Origin: Gemmatimonadota bacterium
GTDB lineage: Bacteria > Latescibacterota > UBA2968 > UBA8231
DNA: 57,067 nucleotides
Assembly (NCBI GenBank): GCA_009840005.1
Contig: VXOR01000109.1
Span: forward strand, 9,059 to 66,125
Direction: 5' to 3'
The notes under the pieces are model-generated. The model was not told where the DNA came from, did not search any database, and worked only from the letters and a program-made list of their open reading frames with translations. Below are positions 34,256 to 42,690 of this stretch, piece after piece. Positions within the stretch are counted from its first letter, which is position 1; each line of letters begins with the position of its first letter. Position numbers and translations under genes: made by a program.

Positions 34256-36567
34256 TAAAGCAGCAATCGGGCAAGGATGGGGTCGTGATCGCTGGCTTGG
34301 CTTCGACCTGAGACTTCGGCGAGCTCAGTCGAGTCGCTCCGCCGAAGGTTGGGGAATTCGGTGTTGACGTGGACATGGTCGAACTCGGGCTGGAGCGCGA
34401 GCAGGGCCGCGCTGACCAGCAGGTAGTCGAGCTGCTGGGAAATGCCCTGAAAGTTATAGGAATAGGCCAAATCCCCATCCACCGCGTCGCCGAGATTGAA
34501 GAGGATCGGCGGCGTACCGGCGAGCGTTCCGAGCACATCGCCCGGCGGCGGTTGCACTGGGGCGAGCGGAAACGGGCTTTCGTTGAGATCTCCGAGCACG
34601 ACGATGTTGGCGTTGGGATCGGCGGCTAGCAGCCCGGCGACGAGGTCGTGGATGAACGCGGCCTGGGCGAGGCGCTGGGCGAGCCCGCCATTGGTCGGCG
34701 GTTGGATTCGACCGAAGAGGGGTGGGCTACCAGACTTGGACGAGAAGTGGCAGTTGATCACCGTCAGCTTGGTTCCCTTGAAATCGAATGCGGCCTTGAG
34801 CGGTTTGCGGCTGCGGCGGAAGGCGTCGTCTTCAATGCGCTCTACCGAACCAATCAGGGCCACCCGAGCGGGCTGGTAGAGGTACGCAACGCGGATATTG
34901 CCGCCCGGCTGGCCGCCATCGGCCCCATCTGGGGGCGCGACGTCTGCGTACTCATACCTCGGGCCACCGGCCGCAGCAATGGCGGCTATGAGCGTTTGCG
35001 CTGTCTGGTCCGCTGAAGTGGTGCCGTCGTTGGCCGCGCCGCTGTTGTCCTGCACTTCCTGTAAGGCCAGCACATCCGGCGCACACAGGCGATGGACGAT
35101 TTGGTCGGCAATGGCTGCGAATTGACCGTCCGCTAGGTCCGCACTTTCGTCGTCGTCATTGGGATCGAGATTGTACACGTTGAAACTGCCCACCGTCAGA
35201 TGCTGGGCCGTGCCGACGAGGGTGGTCGTTTCTGGTGCCAAGCCAGCGCTCTCGACCACCGGCTTGGTCAAGACGAGCACCTCAAAGTTGCCAAAGCGGT
35301 AGCTAACCGGGCCGCGCACATGGCCGAGGGCATCGCCGACTTGGGCGGCCGGCATGGGACCGGGAAGTAGGCTGTCGTCGAGCTGGATGCGCTGCGGATG
35401 TAGGGTATCCGGCGTCAGATTCAGTCCGCCCCGCGCGTTGAGCGGCTGCCCCGCACCTGCATCGGCGAGGACGACGATTTCGCCAAAGCGGTTGGTCGGA
35501 CTAATGGCGACCGCGTTCTGCACCTCCACCAACATTCCCTCTAGCGATTCATAAAAGTCAATGCCGTCCTCGGCTGGGTCGAAAACTGCGAAGTTGTCGT
35601 TGTCGATCACCCTTGTCGGCGGCTGGCGGCCGGCCGCGCCAAGGACCACTGGAGCCGGCGTGGGGTTGTTGGTTGACACGGTCTGAATGCGGTCGGGCTG
35701 CGAGAACTGGGTTATCGACAGATTGTTGGTAGCCGCACCGCCGGGAATGTATTCGATCACGGTGCCGGTCACCTGTACTTCGTCGCCGATGGCGACCTTT
35801 GGGGCGCTTTTGGTATAGACGAACATCCCGTCGGATGTGCGTTCGTCGCCGTCGCCGATTGGGTCTTGGAAGTAGAAACCATTGCGTGCGACCGCCGTTA
35901 CAATGCCCCGCGTCGAGACCTGCTCGTCCTTGCGCGGTGAGGTGTGGCCTGCCCCTTGGATTTTGCAGATTTTGAGTACCGGGGGAGAGGCCGCGTCTGT
36001 GCCGAAGACTTGGTCGGCATTTGGGGCACCAAAGCTAGATGGGGTCGGTATGCTCCAAAAAAAATCACCCGGCGCGGTGCCGGTGCCCTTTAGTTGCAGG
36101 GAAAATTCCACTGGCGTGGAATTGGATTCGGCAACTCGGATGTCAGTGCTGGTCATGCCGTCAGCGGGACCACCTACTGCCGTGAACGTCCCTTCGTAAC
36201 TGAGGAATTGGACGACCTCGCCGTTGGCGACTAGGGCGATCCCGTCGGGGGAACCGTTTTGGATGCTTCTTGGAAAGCTGAAGGCGATCGCTCCGAACCC
36301 ATTGGCCTGATCCGGTATGATCCCGCTCAAGAGCTTAGTATGGTATAAGGTGCCATTCCTCCCGTTGTAGAGCGCCAGTGCCCAGCCAAAAAGATCGATC
36401 CCGGCTGGCCCGGTGATCTCGATGGCTTCGCCGGTATCCTTGCCCGTGTTGTCGTAGTGAATTTCGTTGATGAATGCAGTTTGGCCGAGCGACGGCCCGG
36501 CTACAAGCGAGAGTAGAAAGGCGCAAAAAGCGGATCGGCGCAGCCAGCCGAGTTGTGTAGCGAACAT
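34252..36567 (-). CDS. ExeM/NucH-like extracellular endonuclease with lamin-tail domain
   Basis: A 771-residue secreted nuclease. Order: signal peptide (SAFCAFLLSLVAGPSLGQT), lamin-tail-like domain (FINEIHYDNTGKDTGEAIEI, about 27-190), an OB-like region, then an endonuclease/exonuclease/phosphatase domain (about 455-771) with VGSFNVYNLDP, LQEVQDN, NCHFSSKSG, VVLGDLNE, and the catalytic SDHDP near the C-terminus. A reverse 24-bp repeat (34313-34336) encodes DSTELAEV about eight residues before SDHDP. The ATG at 36567 gives the signal peptide; no clear Shine-Dalgarno. Probable role: degrading extracellular DNA for nutrients. Confidence 0.87.
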   Translation of the reverse strand: MFATQLGWLRRSAFCAFLLSLVAGPSLGQTAFINEIHYDNTGKDTGEAIEITGPAGIDLFGWALALYNGRNGTLYHTKLLSGIIPDQANGFGAIAFSFPRSIQNGSPDGIALVANGEVVQFLSYEGTFTAVGGPADGMTSTDIRVAESNSTPVEFSLQLKGTGTAPGDFFWSIPTPSSFGAPNADQVFGTDAASPPVLKICKIQGAGHTSPRKDEQVSTRGIVTAVARNGFYFQDPIGDGDERTSDGMFVYTKSAPKVAIGDEVQVTGTVIEYIPGGAATNNLSITQFSQPDRIQTVSTNNPTPAPVVLGAAGRQPPTRVIDNDNFAVFDPAEDGIDFYESLEGMLVEVQNAVAISPTNRFGEIVVLADAGAGQPLNARGGLNLTPDTLHPQRIQLDDSLLPGPMPAAQVGDALGHVRGPVSYRFGNFEVLVLTKPVVESAGLAPETTTLVGTAQHLTVGSFNVYNLDPNDDDESADLADGQFAAIADQIVHRLCAPDVLALQEVQDNSGAANDGTTSADQTAQTLIAAIAAAGGPRYEYADVAPPDGADGGQPGGNIRVAYLYQPARVALIGSVERIEDDAFRRSRKPLKAAFDFKGTKLTVINCHFSSKSGSPPLFGRIQPPTNGGLAQRLAQAAFIHDLVAGLLAADPNANIVVLGDLNESPFPLAPVQPPPGDVLGTLAGTPPILFNLGDAVDGDLAYSYNFQGISQQLDYLLVSAALLALQPEFDHVHVNTEFPNLRRSDSTELAEVSGRSQASDHDPILARLLLY
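34313..34336 (+). repeat. 24-bp repeat copy inside the ExeM-like gene (antisense to it)
   Basis: Plus-strand core ACTTCGGCGAGCTCAG, identical to the hen1 copy. Because the gene runs on the minus strand it is read in reverse orientation as DSTELAEV, the same frame as the reverse copy in pnkp. Confidence 0.93.
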
Positions 36568-36600
36568 GGTCAACCGTCTTTGTTGGTGGCAAGCATGTTC

Positions 36601-37215
36601 TCAGCCGTGTGCCCGACGCACCAGCGCAAGCAACTCGCCGTGGCTTTGGACGCGGAAGTCGGCTTCGGCCGTCCAGAGATCTTGACCCGCAGCGTCGTAG
36701 TAGATGGTGGTGACTTCGGCGCGGCGGCCAGCTTCGAGGTCGTAGCGGAAGTCGCCGACCATTACGGCGGTTGCGGGCGCAGCATCCCAGGCGGCGAGCA
36801 GCTTGCGGATGCCATCGGGGTCGGGCTTGGGGGCGGCTTCGTCGCGGCCTAAGACGTGGGCGGGATCGAAGAATTCGGCGAGGTTGCAGATGGCGAGCGT
36901 CTGCAACGCATTGGCGTGGTTGTTGCGGGTGAGGATGCCGAGCCGGAAACCGCGTTCGACCAGTGAGTTCAACAGTGCGTGGACGCCGGGTAAGGGCTGG
37001 GCGCGGAGGGCGTACTCGCGTTCGAGCGCGGCAAGGCGGCGTCTGAGCACAGCCGCTTCGGCAGCGGGGCGGGTATCAATTTCTTCGAGCATACCTTTCC
37101 CCAAAGGCAGGCCCAATTCCTCGCGCATAGCCTTGAAATCAATGGCGCTATCGGCGAGGGTGTTGTCGAGATCGAAAATCCAGTGGGTGAAATTTAGGGG
37201 CTTGTTGTTGGTCAT
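36601..37215 (-). CDS. HAD-superfamily hydrolase
   Basis: A 204-residue phosphatase-like HAD protein. Seen: motif I FDLDNTLADS (nucleophile Asp near residue 15), motif II ILTRNN, motif III Lys in AAPKPDPDG, and motif IV MVGDFRYDLEAGRRA. The helical cap between motifs I and II is of the phosphoglycolate-phosphatase type. The substrate is unknown. A short GCAGATGGAC-type repeat separates its start from the end of the upstream PhyH gene, with which it may share a transcript. Confidence 0.88.
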   Translation of the reverse strand: MTNNKPLNFTHWIFDLDNTLADSAIDFKAMREELGLPLGKGMLEEIDTRPAAEAAVLRRRLAALEREYALRAQPLPGVHALLNSLVERGFRLGILTRNNHANALQTLAICNLAEFFDPAHVLGRDEAAPKPDPDGIRKLLAAWDAAPATAVMVGDFRYDLEAGRRAEVTTIYYDAAGQDLWTAEADFRVQSHGELLALVRRAHG

Positions 37216-37260
37216 AGAGTGATCCGCAGATGGGCGCAGATGGGCGCAGAGTAGCGTTCA
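37216..37260 (+). repeat. GCAGATGGAC-type repeat, partial copy 4
   Basis: Begins GTGATCCGCAGATGGGCGCA and carries two units of the G-variant GCAGATGGGC, then GCAGAGTAGCGTTCAAG. It lacks the right half seen in copies 1-3. Its end touches the stop codon of the PhyH gene. Confidence 0.85.
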
Positions 37261-38235
37261 AGTCTTCTGGCGCTCGGCGAAAGGGGTCCAGCCGCGGCCG
37301 GGGTTGCGTACGGGGGTCTGTTCGTAGCGGGTGCGGATTTCCTTGAATTTGGCGATGTCGGTGATTTCGTGCGCTGGATTTTGCGCGTCTTTGATGACAA
37401 AGTCGCCCTCCCCAGGCCAGCAGGCCATGGTGACCGGCTCGCGTTCTGGGTCGAAGTCTGCGGGGTCTTCGTCGATGTTGTTCGGGATTTCGGCGTCTTG
37501 GTAGCGGAGATCGACGCTCCAGCGGACGATGTCGGTGTTGTTCTCAAAGGAGGCGTGCGGGGTGAGATTGGTCATAAAGAGCACCGAGCCGGCGCGCATT
37601 GGGCAGGCCACCGGCTCGGGGGCCGGTAGGTCTTCGCGGGCGATTTCGAGATACCCGCCTTGCCCGCCGGTGTAGTGGCGATAGACGCCGCTGCGGTGCG
37701 ATTTGGGGAGGACGTATAGGCAGCCGTTTTCAATGGTGGCATCGACGAGGGGAATCCAGCAGGTTACGATCAGGCTCCCGTCGCAGTGGGGCATGAAGTA
37801 GCCCGAGTCTTGGTGCCAAGGCACGGCCCCGCGCGAGTAGCCGGGAGCCTTGGGGCGTACGCGGTACACGGATGAGCCAATGATGTCCGGGCCGACGAGG
37901 CTTTCGATGCAGGAGACGAGCGGCGGGTGGCGCAAAAAGTCGAGCATGGCTTGTTCTTTGAAGCCGCCGCCGCCGTGCCCCATGATCGTTCGGGTCACGC
38001 GCTCGCCGACTGCGACATCGGCTTTGAAAAGGGCACCGAGCCGGGTTTCAAAGGGTTCGGCGGCAAAAGTCTCCGCGCCGAGCAGCCCTTCTTCTTGCAG
38101 AGTGGCACACGTCTGGTCGATGACCGCGGTGAGGCCGTCTTTGAGGGGTTGGAGATCGGCTTGGGAGTAGATGCCTTCTTTGCCTACGTAGCCGAGGTCG
38201 TGGAATTGCTGGCGTTCGTCAGTGGTTAGGCCCAT
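37258..38235 (-). CDS. Phytanoyl-CoA dioxygenase (PhyH) family protein
   Basis: A 325-residue PhyH-type dioxygenase. Seen: FHDLGYVGKEGIYSQADL at the N-terminus, iron ligands in PWHQDSGYFMPH (H-x-D), VLPKSHRSGVYRHY, the distal His in FMTNLTPHASFENN, and Arg in VRWSVDLRYQD. GGAG lies before the ATG. The C-terminal WPGEGDFVIKDAQNP and the length make it most like the paralogue at 9568. The substrate is unknown. Confidence 0.88.
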   Translation of the reverse strand: MGLTTDERQQFHDLGYVGKEGIYSQADLQPLKDGLTAVIDQTCATLQEEGLLGAETFAAEPFETRLGALFKADVAVGERVTRTIMGHGGGGFKEQAMLDFLRHPPLVSCIESLVGPDIIGSSVYRVRPKAPGYSRGAVPWHQDSGYFMPHCDGSLIVTCWIPLVDATIENGCLYVLPKSHRSGVYRHYTGGQGGYLEIAREDLPAPEPVACPMRAGSVLFMTNLTPHASFENNTDIVRWSVDLRYQDAEIPNNIDEDPADFDPEREPVTMACWPGEGDFVIKDAQNPAHEITDIAKFKEIRTRYEQTPVRNPGRGWTPFAERQKT

Positions 38236-38285
38236 GATATGCTCCGGGTTGAAAGGGTCGTCAAAGGGTATTTCCTCTGTTCGCT

Positions 38286-39503
38286 CTAGTCAATGGCGTC
38301 CCGGAGCAGTATTTTTCTCGCGGCCTCATTCTCCGACGCGAACAGAAATGCTGCGGCGCTATCGAGATGGGTGGCCGCCTGCCCGGCTGCCGCTGCTTGC
38401 TGACGAAGCTGGTATAGGGCGATGGGCAGCCGCAGGTCTTCTGCGCTGTACGGGAAAGTTTTGTCAGCGTGCTTTCTGCGGTAGTTCTGTAGCGCTTCGA
38501 GATAGCGATAGCCGAACTCTATCGTCGGCTCGATTATGGTGCCCTCGCCATAATCGTTCCAAGTGACGATCTGGATCAGCGACGCGCTCTGTCCGGCGAG
38601 TTCTAACGTTTCCCCGAAAACTGCTCCCTCTTGGTCGTCGAGGTACCCGTAGCTTTCGCGCACACTGGCTTCCTCGTAGATGTCGTGGAACTTGGGAAAT
38701 GCCGTGCCGACGCCGCCCTTCTCGTAGAGCTGGCTTAGGTAGGCGCGCCAAGCGGCGGGAGGCACGACGCGGTCGCCGTGTACTGGAGGCCACCCGAATA
38801 CCCCGTCAGCTCCTTCCTGAAGTGTGTTCAGAGTGTAGAAGTACGGAGGTTGCGGCAAGCCCGAAAACAGCTCCTTCCACGACGCCCCTTTGAAGTATTG
38901 CGGCCCGAATACGAGGAGCAGAGGGCGGCTCGCAATTTTGGCATATTCGTCGGCGACAAACCAGTGGTCCTGCATCCAGCGCAAGACCTCTTGGCCGTGG
39001 CTGAGGGCTTCGCTCTCGCGGAGAATTCCATCGTTGACGAGGTGTTTTATCGTTTGGTCTTCGTAACATATTGCGAAGCTCAATTCGGCCTTTTTGATAT
39101 ACGAGATTAGGTGGTTTGTGTTGCGGTGGATCGCGGCGTAATCGCGGTGATCTTTGATGCCATACCAGTCGATGATTGCGCCGTCGATGCCCGCGAATTT
39201 CATAAGCAGGACGTGACATTCCAAGGCGTGTGGATCGTTTGAATCGTACGGCCCGATCAATGGGTAGTAATGAGAGGCTATTTCGCGGCGGCCATCGTCG
39301 GCGATGGTGTCGGGATCGAAGTGATTCATGGTCCAGTGCCAGCCCCACTCGCCGCTGATCGGTTTAGACGCATACCAAGGCATGTAGTGGACCATTATTT
39401 GGGGACTTGTCGCAGACAGAGATTGAACGTTCGGGTCAACGAGGCTTTTGCCGCAGGAGTGTAGCGACACACAGCACAGGGCGATGAGTGGGAGGCGTTT
39501 CAC
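38286..39503 (-). CDS. GH99/GH71-like glycoside hydrolase lipoprotein
   Basis: A 405-residue protein with a lipoprotein signal (LIALCCVSLHSC, Cys17). Seen: VHYMPWYASKP, GWGWHWTMNHFDPD-like start of the barrel, FAGIDGAIIDWYGI, and VTWNDYGEGTIIEPTIEFGY, which matches the W-x-E-W-G-E-G-T-x-I-E-P signature of GH99/GH71 enzymes acting on mannans or alpha-glucans. Odd: Asn-Asp stand where Glu-Trp usually do, so activity is not certain. The GTG start lies 5 bp after the stop of the TPR/propeller gene, so both form one operon. Confidence 0.78.
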   Translation of the reverse strand: MKRLPLIALCCVSLHSCGKSLVDPNVQSLSATSPQIMVHYMPWYASKPISGEWGWHWTMNHFDPDTIADDGRREIASHYYPLIGPYDSNDPHALECHVLLMKFAGIDGAIIDWYGIKDHRDYAAIHRNTNHLISYIKKAELSFAICYEDQTIKHLVNDGILRESEALSHGQEVLRWMQDHWFVADEYAKIASRPLLLVFGPQYFKGASWKELFSGLPQPPYFYTLNTLQEGADGVFGWPPVHGDRVVPPAAWRAYLSQLYEKGGVGTAFPKFHDIYEEASVRESYGYLDDQEGAVFGETLELAGQSASLIQIVTWNDYGEGTIIEPTIEFGYRYLEALQNYRRKHADKTFPYSAEDLRLPIALYQLRQQAAAAGQAATHLDSAAAFLFASENEAARKILLRDAID

Positions 39504-39508
39504 TTAAT

Positions 39509-42475
39509 TCAGGGTTGAGGATTTTGGGGGCTGGCCTCAATGCGGAAGATGGCTTGGGTGTTTTCGTCGCTGGTCAAGTAGAGGTGTCCAGCCTCGTCGG
39601 TAGTAAGCCCAACCGGCTTACCCCACACGTTAGCGGAACTAAAAGAGAAAAAACCGAAGAGCCCACTCAATCCGGAATCCCCGTTGTCCTCGTCGGAGTC
39701 GAGCCGGAAGCCGGTAAGGAAGTCGGCGACGCGGGCGTTGGACCCATCTGGCTCGGCAAAGAGCACCATGACCTTGTAGCCGGGGTCGTTGCCCAAAGCT
39801 CCAGCGCGGCAGGCGACAAACGCGGCGTGTTTGTACTGGGGCGGAAACTGGTCGTGCGTGTAGAAATGCAGCGCCATAGGTGCCAAGTGGGCGGGAATGA
39901 GGACGGCTGGACTCTCCATGTTGGCAACTAACAGCGAATCGGCAGCAGTCAGCGGCAAGATGGACCTTCCGTAGGAGGAGAAATCGGTCCAGACTTTGTC
40001 CGCGTAAGCAAATGGCCAGCCATAGAAGCCGCTGTCGCGTAGGGGGGTGATCCACTCCGGCGGTCGATCTGGGCCTTCGCGGTCGTGCCCGGTGTTGGCA
40101 GCCCAGAGTTCGCCGGTGGTCGGGTGCAAGGCGAGGCCGATGGCATTGCGTAGCCCAGCGGCAAAAATCCGTCGGCCCGTGCCATCGGTGTTTATTTGCA
40201 TGACGGTGGACCGCTCCGGGTCGTCTTCGCGGCAGACGTCGCAACCTGAGCCAATGTGGAAGTAGAGCTTGTCGTTGGCTTCGTCGAAGACCAGCGTATG
40301 GGTTACGTGCTCAACGGGACGACCCATGAAACCGGGCACCTCGGCGAAGACGGTGCGCTCCTCGTAGAAGCCGTCCGCGTCCCGGTCTTCGAGGCGGTAG
40401 ATCGCGTCATCATCAGCGACAAAGAGCGCGCCTTGGTAGAAGGCGATGCTGTGGGGCCAGTTGAGGTCATCAACCGCTTTGTACACGGTGTCGGCGCGAC
40501 CGTCGCCGTCTTTGTCGGGCAAGGCCAACACCGTGCCTTGGCGGCCGGGGACCGGGGCCCATGTATGCTGAGGCTTCATGTTGGCCACATGTAGGACGCC
40601 GTGGTCATCCCAAGCCATAAAGCGGGCTTTATCTACTTGGTCGGAGAAGAGTTTGACCTTAAAGCCGGGCGGGAGATTGAGCATGCGGTCGGGGAGCCCC
40701 TCAACAGGGGTTGGTTCGAGGTGGAGGTCGATCTTGGGCGTTAAGCGGATCTGACTGGGAGTGTCCTCGCCGCGGAGGGTGGCGAGATACTCGTCGAACC
40801 CTTCGCGCGAGCCGTGTCGGCGCTCGTACAGCGCGGCTAGGGCCGCTTGGCAGGGGTTGGGCCCCCAGCTTCGGACTTCGAGGCCGGCGAGATAGGCGTC
40901 CGCCGCCTTGTCGAGCCAAATGTCGGCTGCATCCCGAGCCTCGGCCGCGGTCGCCATGTGCTCGAACATCTGGCCTAAGTGATAGTGCGCACGGGTGTTG
41001 CTCTGCGAAAACTTCAGTGCCCGTTCGATTTCGTTGCGGCCTTCCTCGACGCGACCCGCTTTGTAGAGAGCCCACCCGAGGGCGTCGTGGACGAGGCCCA
41101 AGTAGTAGTCTGGCCGCTCCTCCCACGCTTCCTCTTCGGCTCTATCGAGCGTAGTTTGTATGACGTTCCGGGCGATTGCTGCCGCCTCCTCGGCGTACGG
41201 CGTGTGATCAATCATCAAGATAAGGGCGCTGTACGTTAGGTACGGGAAGATGGACTGCTCGTACTGAATCAAGTCGCGCACCGCCTCGGCGAGTTCCTCA
41301 GCCGGAACCGGGTTCATGGCGCTTAGGGCACTAAAGAGCGCTCGGTACGGCCGGTCGCGGAAGCTATCGTCGTAGAGAGGTTTTTCGAGGAACCGATAGG
41401 CCGCGTCGCAGATGAGGCGAAGCCGGTTTTGGTACTCGGGTGCGTCCCTGCGGACGATGCGCTCCAACTCGGACTGCAATCGTCGGTACTCCCGTTCGAA
41501 CTTCTCTTGGTGGATCTGCGACGCATGTCGACCCGCAGGAGCCCGCGCCAGCAGCTTGGCCTCGAACGCCGCGGCCTGCTCTTCGTCCTCGAGTACGTTC
41601 CTATAAGCCGTGGTGAGCAGGGCGAGGCCGCGTATGGTCTCTGGCACGGCCTGCCGATACGCGGCGATGCTGGCCTCAATGGCGGTGCGTCGCTCGTCGG
41701 CGGGGAGCTGGTCCGTCTTGTTGAGAATCTGCCAATGCAAATAGCGCACATCCGCGGAGCTTGGGGAGAGACGAATGGCCTCTTCAATTAGCGAGAGCGC
41801 CTCCTGCGGCTTGTCGGACCGGTGTAGTTGTTGCGCGGCGCTAAGGTAGCCGCTGACGTGGTCGGGCCAATGCGTTCGCAGCGTGGCCAAGGTAGCGAGG
41901 CTCGTGTCTGCATAGGCGGGATCTTCCAGCGGGTACTGTGCCCGGTACTCGAGTTCCGCGCGGGCGTGGAGGATTTCGGGATGCTGGAGCGTCGCCGCAT
42001 CTAGGGAGTCCAGAAATGCCATTCCCGCTTCCGCGTTTCTGAACCGAAGCGCCTGAAGATATGCTGCGGCGAACTCCGGCTGGGGCCGCAGCCTCCAAGC
42101 GCGCAAGCTAGACTCGGCTGCCTCGTCGGAATACTGCCATTCAGTCAGAAACGCGAGTGCTTGCGCGTAGAGTCCCCACGGGTTGTCCGGCTCCCGTTCC
42201 AAGATTGCGTCGGCTTGCTCTTGGATCTCTCGGTGCCCGTACAACTGCCCGTGTAGCTGACGTGCGTAGAGTGCCCGCAGTTCGGCGTCCTCTGGTGCGC
42301 GGCTCGTCCATTCACGGCCGAGGATAGCTCCCGCCTCGAACGTCCACAACCGATTGTGCTCGCGCAGTTGTGCTTTCGCCGCTTTTAGCTCTTGGGGCGA
42401 GTGCTCGGTTTCGCTCGCGGTGCAGATGCTGACGCTCAGCATCAATCCGATGAGACTGCCGATCAAAGACTTCAT
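39509..42475 (-). CDS. Secreted TPR protein fused to a glucose/sorbosone dehydrogenase-like beta-propeller
   Basis: A 988-residue protein. Signal peptide (SLIGSLIGLMLSVSICTA), then a long TPR-like helical region (about 25-640; for example GWALYKAGRVEEGRNEIERAL), then a six-bladed propeller (about 650-985) resembling PQQ-type sugar dehydrogenases: NLPPGFKVKLFSDQV, RFMAWDDHGVLHVANM, GLRNAIGLALHPTTGELW, and SGFYGWPFAY. A C-x-x-C (GCDVCRED) lies in the propeller without the haem His. The ATG at 42475 gives the signal peptide; the open frame upstream is not protein-like. It is co-transcribed with the GH99-like lipoprotein, suggesting saccharide processing outside the cytoplasm. Confidence 0.8.
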   Translation of the reverse strand: MKSLIGSLIGLMLSVSICTASETEHSPQELKAAKAQLREHNRLWTFEAGAILGREWTSRAPEDAELRALYARQLHGQLYGHREIQEQADAILEREPDNPWGLYAQALAFLTEWQYSDEAAESSLRAWRLRPQPEFAAAYLQALRFRNAEAGMAFLDSLDAATLQHPEILHARAELEYRAQYPLEDPAYADTSLATLATLRTHWPDHVSGYLSAAQQLHRSDKPQEALSLIEEAIRLSPSSADVRYLHWQILNKTDQLPADERRTAIEASIAAYRQAVPETIRGLALLTTAYRNVLEDEEQAAAFEAKLLARAPAGRHASQIHQEKFEREYRRLQSELERIVRRDAPEYQNRLRLICDAAYRFLEKPLYDDSFRDRPYRALFSALSAMNPVPAEELAEAVRDLIQYEQSIFPYLTYSALILMIDHTPYAEEAAAIARNVIQTTLDRAEEEAWEERPDYYLGLVHDALGWALYKAGRVEEGRNEIERALKFSQSNTRAHYHLGQMFEHMATAAEARDAADIWLDKAADAYLAGLEVRSWGPNPCQAALAALYERRHGSREGFDEYLATLRGEDTPSQIRLTPKIDLHLEPTPVEGLPDRMLNLPPGFKVKLFSDQVDKARFMAWDDHGVLHVANMKPQHTWAPVPGRQGTVLALPDKDGDGRADTVYKAVDDLNWPHSIAFYQGALFVADDDAIYRLEDRDADGFYEERTVFAEVPGFMGRPVEHVTHTLVFDEANDKLYFHIGSGCDVCREDDPERSTVMQINTDGTGRRIFAAGLRNAIGLALHPTTGELWAANTGHDREGPDRPPEWITPLRDSGFYGWPFAYADKVWTDFSSYGRSILPLTAADSLLVANMESPAVLIPAHLAPMALHFYTHDQFPPQYKHAAFVACRAGALGNDPGYKVMVLFAEPDGSNARVADFLTGFRLDSDEDNGDSGLSGLFGFFSFSSANVWGKPVGLTTDEAGHLYLTSDENTQAIFRIEASPQNPQP

Positions 42476-42626
42476 AGAGTAAACACCTTTAGAACGAGTT
42501 TTGAAATGGCGTTTCCGAGAGACGAGGTGCGAGTAGGCTGGACAGACATGGGAACTCCGATGGTTTGAGGCCCGGCTATTCAAACATAAGGAATCGGCAT
42601 TTTGACGTTCAAACTCGCAAAAAATT

Positions 42627-42664
42627 GCGGCGGACGGTGTTGGGTCAATCCGTCCGCCGCTTTT
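42627..42664 (-). terminator. Bidirectional rho-independent terminator
   Basis: An 11-bp GC-rich stem GCGGCGGACGG/CCGTCCGCCGC (42627-42637 and 42650-42660) with a 12-nt loop. On the minus strand it is followed by AATTTTTTGC, so it ends the 264-residue protein gene; TTTT also follows on the plus strand. Confidence 0.9.
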
Positions 42665-42690
42665 ACCTGGCCACCGCTCCCCCGGGCCGG

